42,001 bases of DNA from Micromonospora sp. CPCC 205371 (GCF_026130045.1 NZ_JAIBNX010000038.1:7468-49468), one strand, 5' to 3'. Positions 1 through 8,595 are shown, numbered from the stretch's first letter. Notes: generated by a model not told the origin, from the sequence alone. Numbers and translations are program-made.

Positions 1-2538
1 CCCCGCCCGCACCGCCGGGCCCACCGGTGGGAGCGCGAAGTCGGCGGAGCCCTGCCCGGGCTGGCCGCCCCCCGCCGTGCCCTGCCACGGCGGCACCGCG
101 GACCCGCCCAGGCCCGCGAACCCGCACCGCCCCGCTACGGGCGTGCTCAGGGTGAGTCGTACTCGCGGCCAGAACATCCGGTCGTACCCGAGATCGTGAT
201 CGGTGCGAACGACGCTGACGTAGTGCAGCGCGGCGTCCCATGCGGCACGCAGGATCGCCCGCCGCGCCTCGGCCACCTCGGGTGGCACCGCCCCGTCCAG
301 GTGGTAGATGTCGGCGTAAAGAGTGGTCGCCCAATCGTGACTTGATGGCGCGCCAGCCGGCAAGGCAACCGAATGCACCAGTGAGCGGAATATCTCCGCC
401 ACTGTGACACCGGATGGCCGCGGGCCGGCGGGGTCCAGGATTCGTGATCGGTTCAGCGCACCGATCGGGTCCCGGGTGACGTCCAGGTCCCGGTACGCCT
501 CCGCGAGGGCGGCCCGGTGCGCGGCCAGCAGGCCGCCGCGCGCCCGCACCGCGTCGAGCCCGAGTTGCTCGGCGGCCGCCTCGTCGACATCCCGCAACTC
601 CAGCACGTCGTCGGCGCCGGCGAGGCGCAGATAGTCGCGAAGGCGGTGCTGGTACGCCTCCGTGATCGTGTGGGGGCGTATCCGGAAATGGTTGCCGTCC
701 GTCAGCAATGTGATGCGCAGCCCGGGTGGGTAGACGCCGGCGACGGCGGTGGCGAGTTCGCGGAGCCGGACCAGCAGCGCGAGTTCGGCGAGATCCGGCA
801 GGGTACCGAGGGCCTTGAGCCGGCTGTCCGCCTGCTTCACCGGGAACGCGGGCAACACCACGTGGATGGGTTCCCCCCGCTCGACGTACGGTCCGATGTC
901 GCGGGCCGCCGTGTCGAGCGAGTAGGCCGAACGCGCGCCACGCCGGAACCGCTTGCGGGTCAGCACGTGGTACACCAGCGCCGTGGGCGTCGCATCGCCC
1001 TGCCGCTTGGCACGCGTCGCGGTCTCGTCGGCGGCTGCCAGCGCGCTGCGAACCAACCGCTCCACCACGCCGAGCGACTCCGATCGTGACAGGTACACGC
1101 CGTGTCCGGTGAGTACCGGACGCGTCCCTAGCTCGCCGACGTGCAGTTCACCCACCGAATGCGCGTGCGACAGCACGGGACCGTCGAGCGGGCGCGGCAG
1201 GCGCTCGAACGTCGACACGGTCGCCGTGCCGGCGTTCGGCTCATCTCCGGGGACGAACCCGGGAAGGGTGACAGCCACCATCCGGGCGCCCGGCAGCGCT
1301 CGGGCCAGGGCTTCGCGGTTGTCGGCGAGGTCGTCGAAGACCGCGACGATGTCGAGATCCGCGACCTTCGCGGTGTGTACGGCCTTCAGCTCGGCCACCG
1401 GTCGGATCCGATCGTCCGGCATCATCAGCAGTCGCTGTCCCAGCAACCCGCCATTGGCCAGCGCGGCCTCGGTCGGCGTCCGGACGCGTTCGCGCCGGCC
1501 GGTGTTGAAAACCACCGTCCCGCCGCGGTCCTCCACGTCACGGATGAACCGTACGACCCCTTTGGCCAGGTCATCGTGTGCGAGCCTGGCCCATGGCCGG
1601 TGAAATGCTCGGCAGTAGTCGAGCCGCATCGCCTCGAAATCGACGTCGGGATATGCCCGCGACAACCCGTTCGCCTTGATGAAGCGCCGCCACGCCTGGG
1701 GCTGGTCGGTGGGCAGCAGATCCAACAGCTCTGGATACGCCAGCTCAAGGATGCCGTCGGGTGCGCCGGGGCGCGGCGCGCTGACCTGACGGGCCGCGTG
1801 CAACGTCCGGTCACGCGGATCGAGGACGACGAAATCCAGATCCATCATCACCGCCGGCCGCGGCAGCGAAGGGTCCGCCCGGCGCAGCCGGGCCCGCTCC
1901 TCGACCTCATCGAGTACGCCTCGCAGCGTACGGTCTTGTGCTTCGGGTACACAGTGGACATGCGCGGCGAGCGGGTGATCCCCGCGCAGCATGTCAGCGG
2001 TCGCCGGCCGGAGAAAGCGCAGTTCCTTGGCGGCGACCCGCCATACTCGCGATCGCATGTCATCCGCTGAGGGTCCGCCCGGGGCGAGCGCCGCCGCGAT
2101 CAGGTCGAGACAGCGCGCGAGGTCCCGGGCCGCCCGGTCGACGTCTGCCGGCGAGGACGGTGGGTTCGGTCCAGATAGGACCACACGTCCGGTCACCCGG
2201 TGTGGCGGGACGAGTTCGATCGCGACGCTCTCCGGGGCGGTGTCCATGACGGCGCCGGTGTGCTCCAGCGCAACGCGGAAGACCGTCACCAACGGGCGTA
2301 CCAGAAACTCCGCCCAGCGGTCCTCCTGGCGAAGGGCGGATCGTAGTTTCCCATCCGCGAGCAGCACGGCGAGCGGGACCCCTTCGGTGCCCCCTGGGTA
2401 CCCGGGAGGCGCCGGCCCCGGCCCCCGCCGGGGCGCCCCCCCCGCATACAGGCGCAGCAGTGGGTGGCGGGCCACCGCGGCCGTCACGACATTCTTGAGC
2501 CCCAGCACACGCCCCAGTGAAGCCGCTGCAGCTTTCAT
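1..2538 (-). CDS. HAD-domain / isocyanide synthase (DIT1/PvcA family) fusion, 3' end beyond window
   Basis: Open from the ATG at 2538 to the window edge without a stop (846 codons seen); the C-terminus is missing. Residues 1-220 are unassigned. Residues about 225-410 look like a HAD-superfamily domain: DLD (233-235, motif I), FNTGR (344-348, motif II) and a DD pair (402-403) after VAVF. From about residue 505 the protein matches isocyanide synthases (DIT1/PvcA, e.g. P. aeruginosa PvcA): GEPIHVVLPAFPVK (555-568), LGTLPDLAEL (577-586) and ITLLTDGNHF. Family members convert the alpha-amino group of an amino acid to an isonitrile using ribulose-5-phosphate. The C-terminal part visible here ends in a PPWQGT segment. 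It is transcribed divergently from the FAAL/ACAD/ACP operon and shares its promoter region. A weak AGCAGG lies just before the ATG; a downstream GTG at codon 11 is possible. Substrate unknown. The family call is firm; the role of the HAD part is inference. Confidence 0.8.
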   Translation of the reverse strand, partial: MKAAAASLGRVLGLKNVVTAAVARHPLLRLYAGGAPRRGPGPAPPGYPGGTEGVPLAVLLADGKLRSALRQEDRWAEFLVRPLVTVFRVALEHTGAVMDTAPESVAIELVPPHRVTGRVVLSGPNPPSSPADVDRAARDLARCLDLIAAALAPGGPSADDMRSRVWRVAAKELRFLRPATADMLRGDHPLAAHVHCVPEAQDRTLRGVLDEVEERARLRRADPSLPRPAVMMDLDFVVLDPRDRTLHAARQVSAPRPGAPDGILELAYPELLDLLPTDQPQAWRRFIKANGLSRAYPDVDFEAMRLDYCRAFHRPWARLAHDDLAKGVVRFIRDVEDRGGTVVFNTGRRERVRTPTEAALANGGLLGQRLLMMPDDRIRPVAELKAVHTAKVADLDIVAVFDDLADNREALARALPGARMVAVTLPGFVPGDEPNAGTATVSTFERLPRPLDGPVLSHAHSVGELHVGELGTRPVLTGHGVYLSRSESLGVVERLVRSALAAADETATRAKRQGDATPTALVYHVLTRKRFRRGARSAYSLDTAARDIGPYVERGEPIHVVLPAFPVKQADSRLKALGTLPDLAELALLVRLRELATAVAGVYPPGLRITLLTDGNHFRIRPHTITEAYQHRLRDYLRLAGADDVLELRDVDEAAAEQLGLDAVRARGGLLAAHRAALAEAYRDLDVTRDPIGALNRSRILDPAGPRPSGVTVAEIFRSLVHSVALPAGAPSSHDWATTLYADIYHLDGAVPPEVAEARRAILRAAWDAALHYVSVVRTDHDLGYDRMFWPRVRLTLSTPVAGRCGFAGLGGSAVPPWQGTAGGGQPGQGSADFALPPVGPAVRAG

Positions 2539-2590
2539 CCTGCTTTCACCATGCTTGGTCCGACATCGGCCGATGAAAGAGCGATGAAAG
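2532..2590. promoter_or_regulatory. Paired 11-bp-spaced octamer repeats, candidate SARP/PhoP-type operator
   Basis: On the plus strand CTTTCATC (2532-2539) and CTTTCACC (2543-2550) are exactly 11 bp apart. GATGAAAG occurs at 2572-2579 and again at 2583-2590, also 11 bp apart, and is the inverse complement of the first motif. Two tandem pairs therefore face each other between divergent genes. Direct repeats with one helical turn of spacing are the hallmark of OmpR-type winged-helix activators (SARPs, AfsR, PhoP). A TAGCGT -10-like hexamer follows the right pair at 2601-2606. The left pair overlaps the first codons of the minus-strand gene, so either its true start lies downstream or the site also blocks it. 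Confidence 0.55.
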
Positions 2591-2650
2591 ACCACCTCGT
2601 TAGCGTGGGGCCGGACATCAGGCCGATCGAGGGACAGAGCGAGAATCCGC

Positions 2651-3481
2651 ATGGGTAGTGGACGAGTCACCGCCGGCGGCGCGGAGCTGTATTACGAGAC
2701 TCACGGTGCGGGTCCGGACATGCTGCTGATAGCGGGCGCGGGCGGCACCGCGGCCAGCTTCACCGGCGTCGTGCCGTTCCTGGCCGAGCGGTTCCGTCTC
2801 GTCACCTACGATCGGCGAGGACTCAACCGCAGCACCGGCCGGGACTCGCATGCCGGCACGATGCGGCAACAGGCCGCCGACGTACTGGCCGTCCTCGACG
2901 CCGCCGGTGCCGAGCGTCCGATCGTCTTCGGCACGTGCGGCGGAGCCTCTATCGGGTTCGAATTGTCCGCCCGGTACCCCGACCGTGTGCGGGGCCTTGT
3001 CGCGCACGAACCCATCACGGTACGCGTGCTCGACGACGCGGCCGCGCAGCTGGAGTTCTTTCGGCAGATGTGTGAGCAGAACGTCCGCGAGGGCCCGATG
3101 CCGGCCATGATGCGGTGGATGACGTACATGGGCCGTGATTTCGAGTTGAAGATCCGGCCGGCGTTCCGGGAACGGACGCTCGCCGATGGTGACTTCGTCT
3201 TCCGCCACGACCTGATGCCCATGGTGGAGTATCTGCCCGACGCGTCCAGCCTGGCGGACCGGGTCCCGGTCACGCTGGCCGTCGGTGAGGGCAGTCGAAA
3301 GGGCGACTACAGCTACGCACGGACCGTCCTTCCGCTCGCCCGGATGCTGGGGTGCGAGGTCGCGGAGATACCCGGACACCACACCTCATACATCTACCGG
3401 CCGGACGTGTTCGGTCCAGCCCTGGGAGAGCAGGCGCTTTCACTGATCGGGCGGCTGGCGTCGAAGGCGACGAACGAATGA
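2651..3481 (+). CDS. Alpha/beta hydrolase with cysteine at the nucleophile elbow
   Basis: 276 aa, the first gene of the divergent operon. The fold markers are a glycine-rich oxyanion strand (LLIAGAGGTAASF), YDRRG at 53-57, the nucleophile elbow FGTCGGAS (93-100) and a C-terminal GHH (242-244) supplying the catalytic His. The elbow residue is Cys96 (codon TGC at 2936-2938), where most relatives have Ser. Cys nucleophiles are known in dienelactone hydrolases and some thioesterases or cyclases. The ATG at 2651 is chosen because the protein begins directly with the first beta strand; upstream GAG/AGAG is only a modest ribosome site. Its stop overlaps the FAAL start by 4 bp (ATGA), so it is translationally coupled. 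Probable role: thioesterase or release/editing hydrolase for the ACP-bound chain; this is inferred from context. Confidence 0.8.
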   Translation: MGSGRVTAGGAELYYETHGAGPDMLLIAGAGGTAASFTGVVPFLAERFRLVTYDRRGLNRSTGRDSHAGTMRQQAADVLAVLDAAGAERPIVFGTCGGASIGFELSARYPDRVRGLVAHEPITVRVLDDAAAQLEFFRQMCEQNVREGPMPAMMRWMTYMGRDFELKIRPAFRERTLADGDFVFRHDLMPMVEYLPDASSLADRVPVTLAVGEGSRKGDYSYARTVLPLARMLGCEVAEIPGHHTSYIYRPDVFGPALGEQALSLIGRLASKATNE

Positions 3482-5178
3482 CACAGGCGCCCAACTTTGT
3501 GGCGGCGATCCGTAGCACCGTAGAACTGCACGGCGATGACCGCTGGTACGCCTTTGTCCGCGCGGGCCGAGGCGAGCTGGTCGAGGAACGGTACACCTTC
3601 GCCGAACTCGACGCCCGGGCGCGTTCGGTCGCCGCATGGCTTACCGGTGCCGGCTGGCAGGACCGTACGGTACTCCTGCTCTATCCGGCGGGACCGGAGT
3701 TCTTCGTCGCCTTCCTCGGCTGCCTCTACGCCCGCGTCATCGCGGCGCCGTCGCCGCTGCCCTCGGAGGACCCACGCGGTCTGCATCGGCTGGTGAGTAT
3801 CGCTCGCGACGCCGACGTACGACTGGTACTCACGGACGGGGCGTCCCGCGACGGGCTCGCCGCATCGCTGGTCGAGCACGGCCTCGGACACATCACGTGT
3901 GTGGCCACCGACTCGCTGGCGTTGCCGGCTGCCTCGGCGTGGGCTGCTCCCCCGATGGGACCCAACACGGTCGCCTTCCTCCAATACACATCGGGTTCGA
4001 CCAGCGAGCCCAAGGGCGTCGTGCTGTCGCACGCCAACCTGCTGCACAACGAACACGCCATCTGGACAAAGCTCGGCAGCCCCTCGGGTGGGACCCTCGT
4101 GGGCTGGCTCCCGCACTACCACGACATGGGGCTCATCGGCATGCTGATCCAGCCTCTGTACGCCGCGCTGAACCTGGCCATCACATCGCCGGCGACATTC
4201 GTCAGACGTCCCGCCACCTGGCTGGAGCTCATCAGCCGGTACCGCGCCGACATCACCGCCGCACCGAACTTCGGCTACGAATGGTGCCTACGAAGAGTCA
4301 CCGACGCGCAGCTCGCCGGTCTGGACCTTTCGTCGCTGCGGATCGCGATGAACGGCGCCGAGCCGATCCAGCCCCGCACTCTCCGCGCGGTGTGTGAACG
4401 GCTGGAACCGTCGGGCTTCCGTCCGGAGACGTGGATGCCCGTCTACGGCATGGCCGAGGCGACGCTCATCATCGCGGGCGCCGGCCGGCGGCAGGGCGCG
4501 ACGATCCGCACCTTCCGGGCCGACGAGCTGGAAAGACGCCGGGCGGTACCGTCCGGAAGCGGCATCGAGCTGGTCGCGTGTGGCCGGCCTCTCGACTTCG
4601 ACGTTCGCATCGTCGACCCGGACACGCTGGCCGAACTGGCCGATTCCGAGGTGGGCGAGATCTGGCTGAGCGGCGGAAGCGTCGCCACCGGCTACTGGCG
4701 GCAGGAGGCTGTATCGGCCGAGACGTTCCAGGCCCGTACGAAGGCGGGAGCCGGCCCCTTCCTGCGCACCGGCGACCTCGGATTCCGCCACGACGGCGAG
4801 CTCTACATCACCGGGCGCCTCAAGGACCTGATCATCGTCAACGGGCGAAACCTGTACCCGCAGGATCTGGAGGAAGCCGCGTTGATCCACCCCGCGGTGG
4901 GTGTCGCGGCCGCCTTCGCCCCCGACGGCGATCTGGACCGGGTGGTGCTCATCCAGGAGTTGCGGATGTCGGGTCTCGCGGAGGAGCAGGTGCCCGACCT
5001 GGCTGAACGGGTCCAGGCCACGCTGGCCCACATGTTCACGATCCCCGCGCCCACGGTGCTTTTCGTGCGTCGTGGCGCCGTCGCCAAGACCACGAGTGGC
5101 AAGGTACGGCGCGGGCACATGCGCGCCCAGTTCCTCGGCGGCACCCTCGTGCCCGTCCACACACGGGCGGGGGCCTGA
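3478..5178 (+). CDS. Fatty acyl-AMP ligase (FAAL-type), loads a fatty acid onto an ACP
   Basis: 566 aa, the usual FAAL length. ATG 3478 overlaps the preceding stop, so it is preferred over upstream in-frame codons. ANL-superfamily motifs are intact: YTSGSTSEPKG (170-180, A3 phosphate loop), LPHYHDMGL, YGMAEAT, the TGD/GR hinge region and SGK with the catalytic Lys at 542. The segment ISRYRADITAAPNFGYEWC is typical of FAALs (FadD32 type) rather than fatty acyl-CoA ligases. Family reaction: fatty acid plus ATP gives acyl-adenylate, then acyl transfer to the phosphopantetheine arm of an ACP; the partner ACP is encoded at 8627. The downstream gene starts within its stop codon (TGATG). It is the activation step of the cluster. 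The chain length cannot be read from sequence. Confidence 0.92.
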   Translation: MTQAPNFVAAIRSTVELHGDDRWYAFVRAGRGELVEERYTFAELDARARSVAAWLTGAGWQDRTVLLLYPAGPEFFVAFLGCLYARVIAAPSPLPSEDPRGLHRLVSIARDADVRLVLTDGASRDGLAASLVEHGLGHITCVATDSLALPAASAWAAPPMGPNTVAFLQYTSGSTSEPKGVVLSHANLLHNEHAIWTKLGSPSGGTLVGWLPHYHDMGLIGMLIQPLYAALNLAITSPATFVRRPATWLELISRYRADITAAPNFGYEWCLRRVTDAQLAGLDLSSLRIAMNGAEPIQPRTLRAVCERLEPSGFRPETWMPVYGMAEATLIIAGAGRRQGATIRTFRADELERRRAVPSGSGIELVACGRPLDFDVRIVDPDTLAELADSEVGEIWLSGGSVATGYWRQEAVSAETFQARTKAGAGPFLRTGDLGFRHDGELYITGRLKDLIIVNGRNLYPQDLEEAALIHPAVGVAAAFAPDGDLDRVVLIQELRMSGLAEEQVPDLAERVQATLAHMFTIPAPTVLFVRRGAVAKTTSGKVRRGHMRAQFLGGTLVPVHTRAGA

Positions 5179-6923
5179 TGGAGGGTGGCCCGGCCTACGA
5201 CCCGCTTGCCCCCGCGCGCGACCTGGAACGGCGGCTGGGCGACCCGACCGACCCTACCGTCGCCTTCTCGTTCGCCCGGATACGCGATCTCGACGAACGG
5301 GAGGAGTTTCCTGAGGCCATTTGCGATGGCTTGACCTCCTGGGGTTTGCACGAATACTTCGTACCGGCGGAGTACGGCGGGCGGCTCCACTCTTACGAGC
5401 AGCTCCTGCACCTTGTCCGGCTGGTCGCGCGGCGGGACCTCACCGCGGCCATCGGATACGGAAAGACGTTCCTCGGCGCGGTGTCCGCATGGATCGCGGC
5501 CACTCCCGAGCAGTGCGCGGGACTGGCCGCGAAGATCCTCGACGGTGCGCCCGTGTCGTGGGCTCTGACCGAGCGAGAGCACGGCAGCGACCTGCTCGCC
5601 AGCGAGGTGACCGCGACACGGCGGGACCAGTCCTACCGGCTCAACGGTGAAAAGTGGCTCATCAACAACGCCACTCGCGGCAGGCTCCTGTCGGTGCTGG
5701 CGCGCACCGACGCCGCCGGCGGCGCCCGCGGGTTCGGCGTGCTGCTCGTGGACAAGAACGATCTGCCACCGGGAACGCTGACATGCCTGCCCAAGGTCCA
5801 GACGTTGGGCATTCGGGGCGCGGACATCAGCGGCATCGCGTTCACCGACGCGGTGGTCCCTGATGCGGCACACCTGGGGCCACCGGGGTCCGGCATCGAG
5901 ATTGTCCTCAAAGGACTACAGCTGACCCGGACGATGTGCGCCAGCCTCTCCCTCGGCGCCAGCGAACACGCGCTGCGCATCGCCATGAACTGGGCCGCCA
6001 CTCGCCAGCTCTACGGCCGTACCCTGGCAGACCTGCCCATGGCGAGGCGGTTACTGCTCGACGCGTACACCGATCAGCTGAGCGCGGAGGCGGCGGCGAT
6101 CGTCGCCAGCCGGATGATCCATTGGAACCCGGAGGAGCTGAGCGTCGCCAGCGCCGTCGTCAAGTACGCGCTGCCGGTGCGGTCCGAAAACACCATCGCG
6201 GCCCTCGGCAGGCTGCTGGGCGCCCGGTCGATCCTCTCCGGCGGTGACTTCCAGAAGGTCGCCCGGGATGCTCGTATCGTTTCCCTGTTCGACGGGAACA
6301 CCCTGGTCAATCTGCATGCGGTCGTCGCACAGTTTCCCAACCTCGTGCGCGGCTACCGGCGCGGGCGCGCGTTCACCGACGTGGCACCGGCGGCCGACGT
6401 GAGCCGGGCCGTGCCGCCTTTCGAGCGTGACCGGCTCAGGCTGTTCTCCCGGTACGGGCTCAGCGCGGTGACCGCGCTGCCGGATACCGCCGCGGTGCTT
6501 GCCTGCCTGGCGGAGACGGCACCCGCCCTGAAGCCCGCCGCGGAACTGGCCCACGCCCTCGCGGCGCGCACCGAGCGGCTTCACGCGTCGATCGCCGCCT
6601 TGCCGCCCGCCAGGGGCAGCGCCCCGGTCGCACACCTGCATCGAGCGAAAGACTTCACCGAGTGCTACCTCGGTGCCGCGGCGATCGCTCTGTGGCTCGC
6701 CAACCATGGCCGTGCCACCAACCTGGACACCGGTCCGCTCTGGGAAGGCGGGCTCTGGTTGACGGCCGTCCTTCGCCGTGTGTTGACCACCCTCGGTGAA
6801 CCGGCACCGGCCGACCCGGATACGGACGAGATCCTGTGGACGCACATGGCCGCGCAGGCGTCGTCGGGACGGATGTTCTCGCTCTTCGATTGCCAGCTCG
6901 CCGAAGGAATGCGCGATGCCTAG
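5178..6923 (+). CDS. Acyl-CoA dehydrogenase homologue 1 (probable acyl-ACP desaturating flavoenzyme)
   Basis: 581 aa; the ATG at 5178 shares its A with the FAAL stop. The ACAD fold is recognisable: N-terminal helical region with EYFVPAEYGGRL, the signature WALTEREHGSD (128-138, normally LTEPxAGSD), LNGEKWLINNA, the mid-domain GFGVLLVDK, and the C-terminal helices with RQLYGRTLADLP. Where the classical catalytic Glu sits (IYEGT in medium-chain enzymes) this protein has LFDGN (370-374), so Asp372 is the candidate base. About 170 residues follow the core, making it longer than a standard 380-aa ACAD. Pairs of ACADs next to an acyl ligase and ACP are known from lipodepsipeptide clusters such as ramoplanin and enduracidin, where they are thought to make dienoyl chains. 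Here no NRPS is visible. Its stop overlaps the next start by 8 bp. Confidence 0.85.
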   Translation: MEGGPAYDPLAPARDLERRLGDPTDPTVAFSFARIRDLDEREEFPEAICDGLTSWGLHEYFVPAEYGGRLHSYEQLLHLVRLVARRDLTAAIGYGKTFLGAVSAWIAATPEQCAGLAAKILDGAPVSWALTEREHGSDLLASEVTATRRDQSYRLNGEKWLINNATRGRLLSVLARTDAAGGARGFGVLLVDKNDLPPGTLTCLPKVQTLGIRGADISGIAFTDAVVPDAAHLGPPGSGIEIVLKGLQLTRTMCASLSLGASEHALRIAMNWAATRQLYGRTLADLPMARRLLLDAYTDQLSAEAAAIVASRMIHWNPEELSVASAVVKYALPVRSENTIAALGRLLGARSILSGGDFQKVARDARIVSLFDGNTLVNLHAVVAQFPNLVRGYRRGRAFTDVAPAADVSRAVPPFERDRLRLFSRYGLSAVTALPDTAAVLACLAETAPALKPAAELAHALAARTERLHASIAALPPARGSAPVAHLHRAKDFTECYLGAAAIALWLANHGRATNLDTGPLWEGGLWLTAVLRRVLTTLGEPAPADPDTDEILWTHMAAQASSGRMFSLFDCQLAEGMRDA

Positions 6924-8595
6924 CGGACTTGAGGCAGTGCTAGGGGATTCCCGCGACGACGGTAACCCGGTCAGCTACGAGGAGATCGTGCGCGCAGACG
7001 AGCGCGGCGAGCTACTCGCGGCCGGGGAAGACGCATTGACGTCCTGGGCTTTCAACGCCGAGTTCGTCCCACCGCACCTTGGCGGGAGGCTGCGGGCCGC
7101 CGATGAGTTGGTCCGCCGGATCCGCCCGGTCTTCCGCCGTGACATCGGCCTCGGGCTCGGCTACGGGGTCACCTCGTTGATGGCCGCGGTCAACGTGTGG
7201 TCGGCGGGAACGCAACAGCAGCAGCGCCGGGCGGCCGAGCTGTTGTTGCGCGGCGACCGATTGGCCGTGGCGTACCACGAGTTGGCCCATGGCAACGACT
7301 TCAGCCGCAACGAGTTCGAGGCCCGCTGGGAAGACGAGCAGGTCCGGCTCTCCGGTACCAAAGAGCTGATAAACAACGTCGCCTGCGCGGCCGCTTTCGT
7401 GCTGTTCGCCCGCACCGAGCAAGGCGGCGGCCCGCGCGGACACTCGCTGTTCCTGGTCGAAAACGACACCGCTGGCCTGGTGCACCTCCCCCGGACGCAG
7501 ACCAGCGGAGTGCGCGGGGTCCAACTCGGCGGTCTGCTGGCCCGCGATTGCGCGGTGCCCGCCGGAGCGCTGCTCGGCGATCGGGGCCAGGGAGTGGAGA
7601 CAGCGCTGCGCTCATTCCAGGTCACCCGGGCCGTCCTACCGGGCCTGGCGGTCGGCGCGGTGGACACCGCGCTGCGCACGGTCGTGCGATTCGCCGCGTC
7701 CCGCCGACTGTACGGCGCTACGGTTTTGGACCTGCCACACTCCCAGGAGGTACTCGCCGGCGCCTTTGTCGACCTGCTCGTCGCCGACGCGTTGGCGACT
7801 GTCGCGTGTCGCGGGCTCCACCTTCTGCCGGAACAGGCGTCGCTGCACGCCGCCGCCACGAAGTATCTCGTCGCCCGGCTGCTCACCGATGCCGTGGAGG
7901 ATCTGGCGGTCATCCTCGGCGCCCGCTACTACCTGCGGGAGGGTCCAGGCTCGATCTTCGGAAAGCACCTGCGCGACCTGCCAGTGATCAGCCTGGGACA
8001 CGCGGGCGAGACGGCATGCTTGTTGGCGATAATCGCGCAACTGCCCGCGCTTTCGCGGCGCGCCTGGCAGGAGCCGGCGACACCGCCACCGGCGCTGTTC
8101 GACCCCGCCGCGGCCCTGCCGGAGCTGACGTTCACCCGACTGGCGCTTTCCAGCGCCGGCCGCGACGACGTCACCGGCCTGCTGCACAGCGCTGCGGAAC
8201 ACCGCCCGGAAGCCGACATCGGCCCGAAGCCAGGTGCGCTCGTGGTCAGTCTGGGCGACCATCTGCGCGCCCTCGCCGAGCGTGCGTCCGCCATCCCTCC
8301 GCTTCGCCGGGGACCGCTCGCCGACGCGGAGACCTTCGCGCTGGCAGAAAACTACGCCCTGCTGCTCGGCGCTGCGGCGGCTGTTGGCGTATGGCGCGCC
8401 CGCCGCACCCGTGGAGACACGTTCCTCGGCGACCCGCGCTGGCTGACCGCGGCACTGGCCCGGCTGCACGCGCGCTTGACGCGAACGACGGCACCGCTGC
8501 CCGGTGGGACCGTCGAATGGCTACTCCGCGAGCTTGTATGCCGCGAGCGCGACGGCTTGTCTCTCGATCTGAGCCGAACGCCGGTTCTGACCTGA
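6916..8595 (+). CDS. Acyl-CoA dehydrogenase homologue 2, divergent partner of the preceding ACAD
   Basis: 559 aa, starting at ATG 6916 inside the end of the previous gene (8-bp overlap). It is a paralogue of ACAD 1: both share EFVPPHLGGRL/EYFVPAEYGGRL, GTKELINN/GEKWLINN, RRLYGATVLDLP/RQLYGRTLADLP and a matching C-terminal extension. It is more degenerate. The ACAD signature reads YHELAHGND (120-128), and the catalytic-Glu segment aligned with LFDGN reads LGHAG (360-364), placing His362 where the base should be. It may be a non-catalytic subunit of a heteromeric dehydrogenase, or use another base. A heteromeric ACAD built from two unequal subunits is known for some actinobacterial steroid-degradation enzymes. 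The pair probably acts on the ACP-bound acyl chain; that is inferred from operon context. Confidence 0.82.
   Translation: MPSGLEAVLGDSRDDGNPVSYEEIVRADERGELLAAGEDALTSWAFNAEFVPPHLGGRLRAADELVRRIRPVFRRDIGLGLGYGVTSLMAAVNVWSAGTQQQQRRAAELLLRGDRLAVAYHELAHGNDFSRNEFEARWEDEQVRLSGTKELINNVACAAAFVLFARTEQGGGPRGHSLFLVENDTAGLVHLPRTQTSGVRGVQLGGLLARDCAVPAGALLGDRGQGVETALRSFQVTRAVLPGLAVGAVDTALRTVVRFAASRRLYGATVLDLPHSQEVLAGAFVDLLVADALATVACRGLHLLPEQASLHAAATKYLVARLLTDAVEDLAVILGARYYLREGPGSIFGKHLRDLPVISLGHAGETACLLAIIAQLPALSRRAWQEPATPPPALFDPAAALPELTFTRLALSSAGRDDVTGLLHSAAEHRPEADIGPKPGALVVSLGDHLRALAERASAIPPLRRGPLADAETFALAENYALLLGAAAAVGVWRARRTRGDTFLGDPRWLTAALARLHARLTRTTAPLPGGTVEWLLRELVCRERDGLSLDLSRTPVLT

Noticed and set aside
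404-2249. Long plus-strand open frames opposite the isocyanide synthase gene
   Set aside because: Their translations are Arg/Ala/Pro-rich with no motif, while the opposite strand encodes a recognisable protein continuously to the edge; they are antisense shadows of GC-rich coding DNA.
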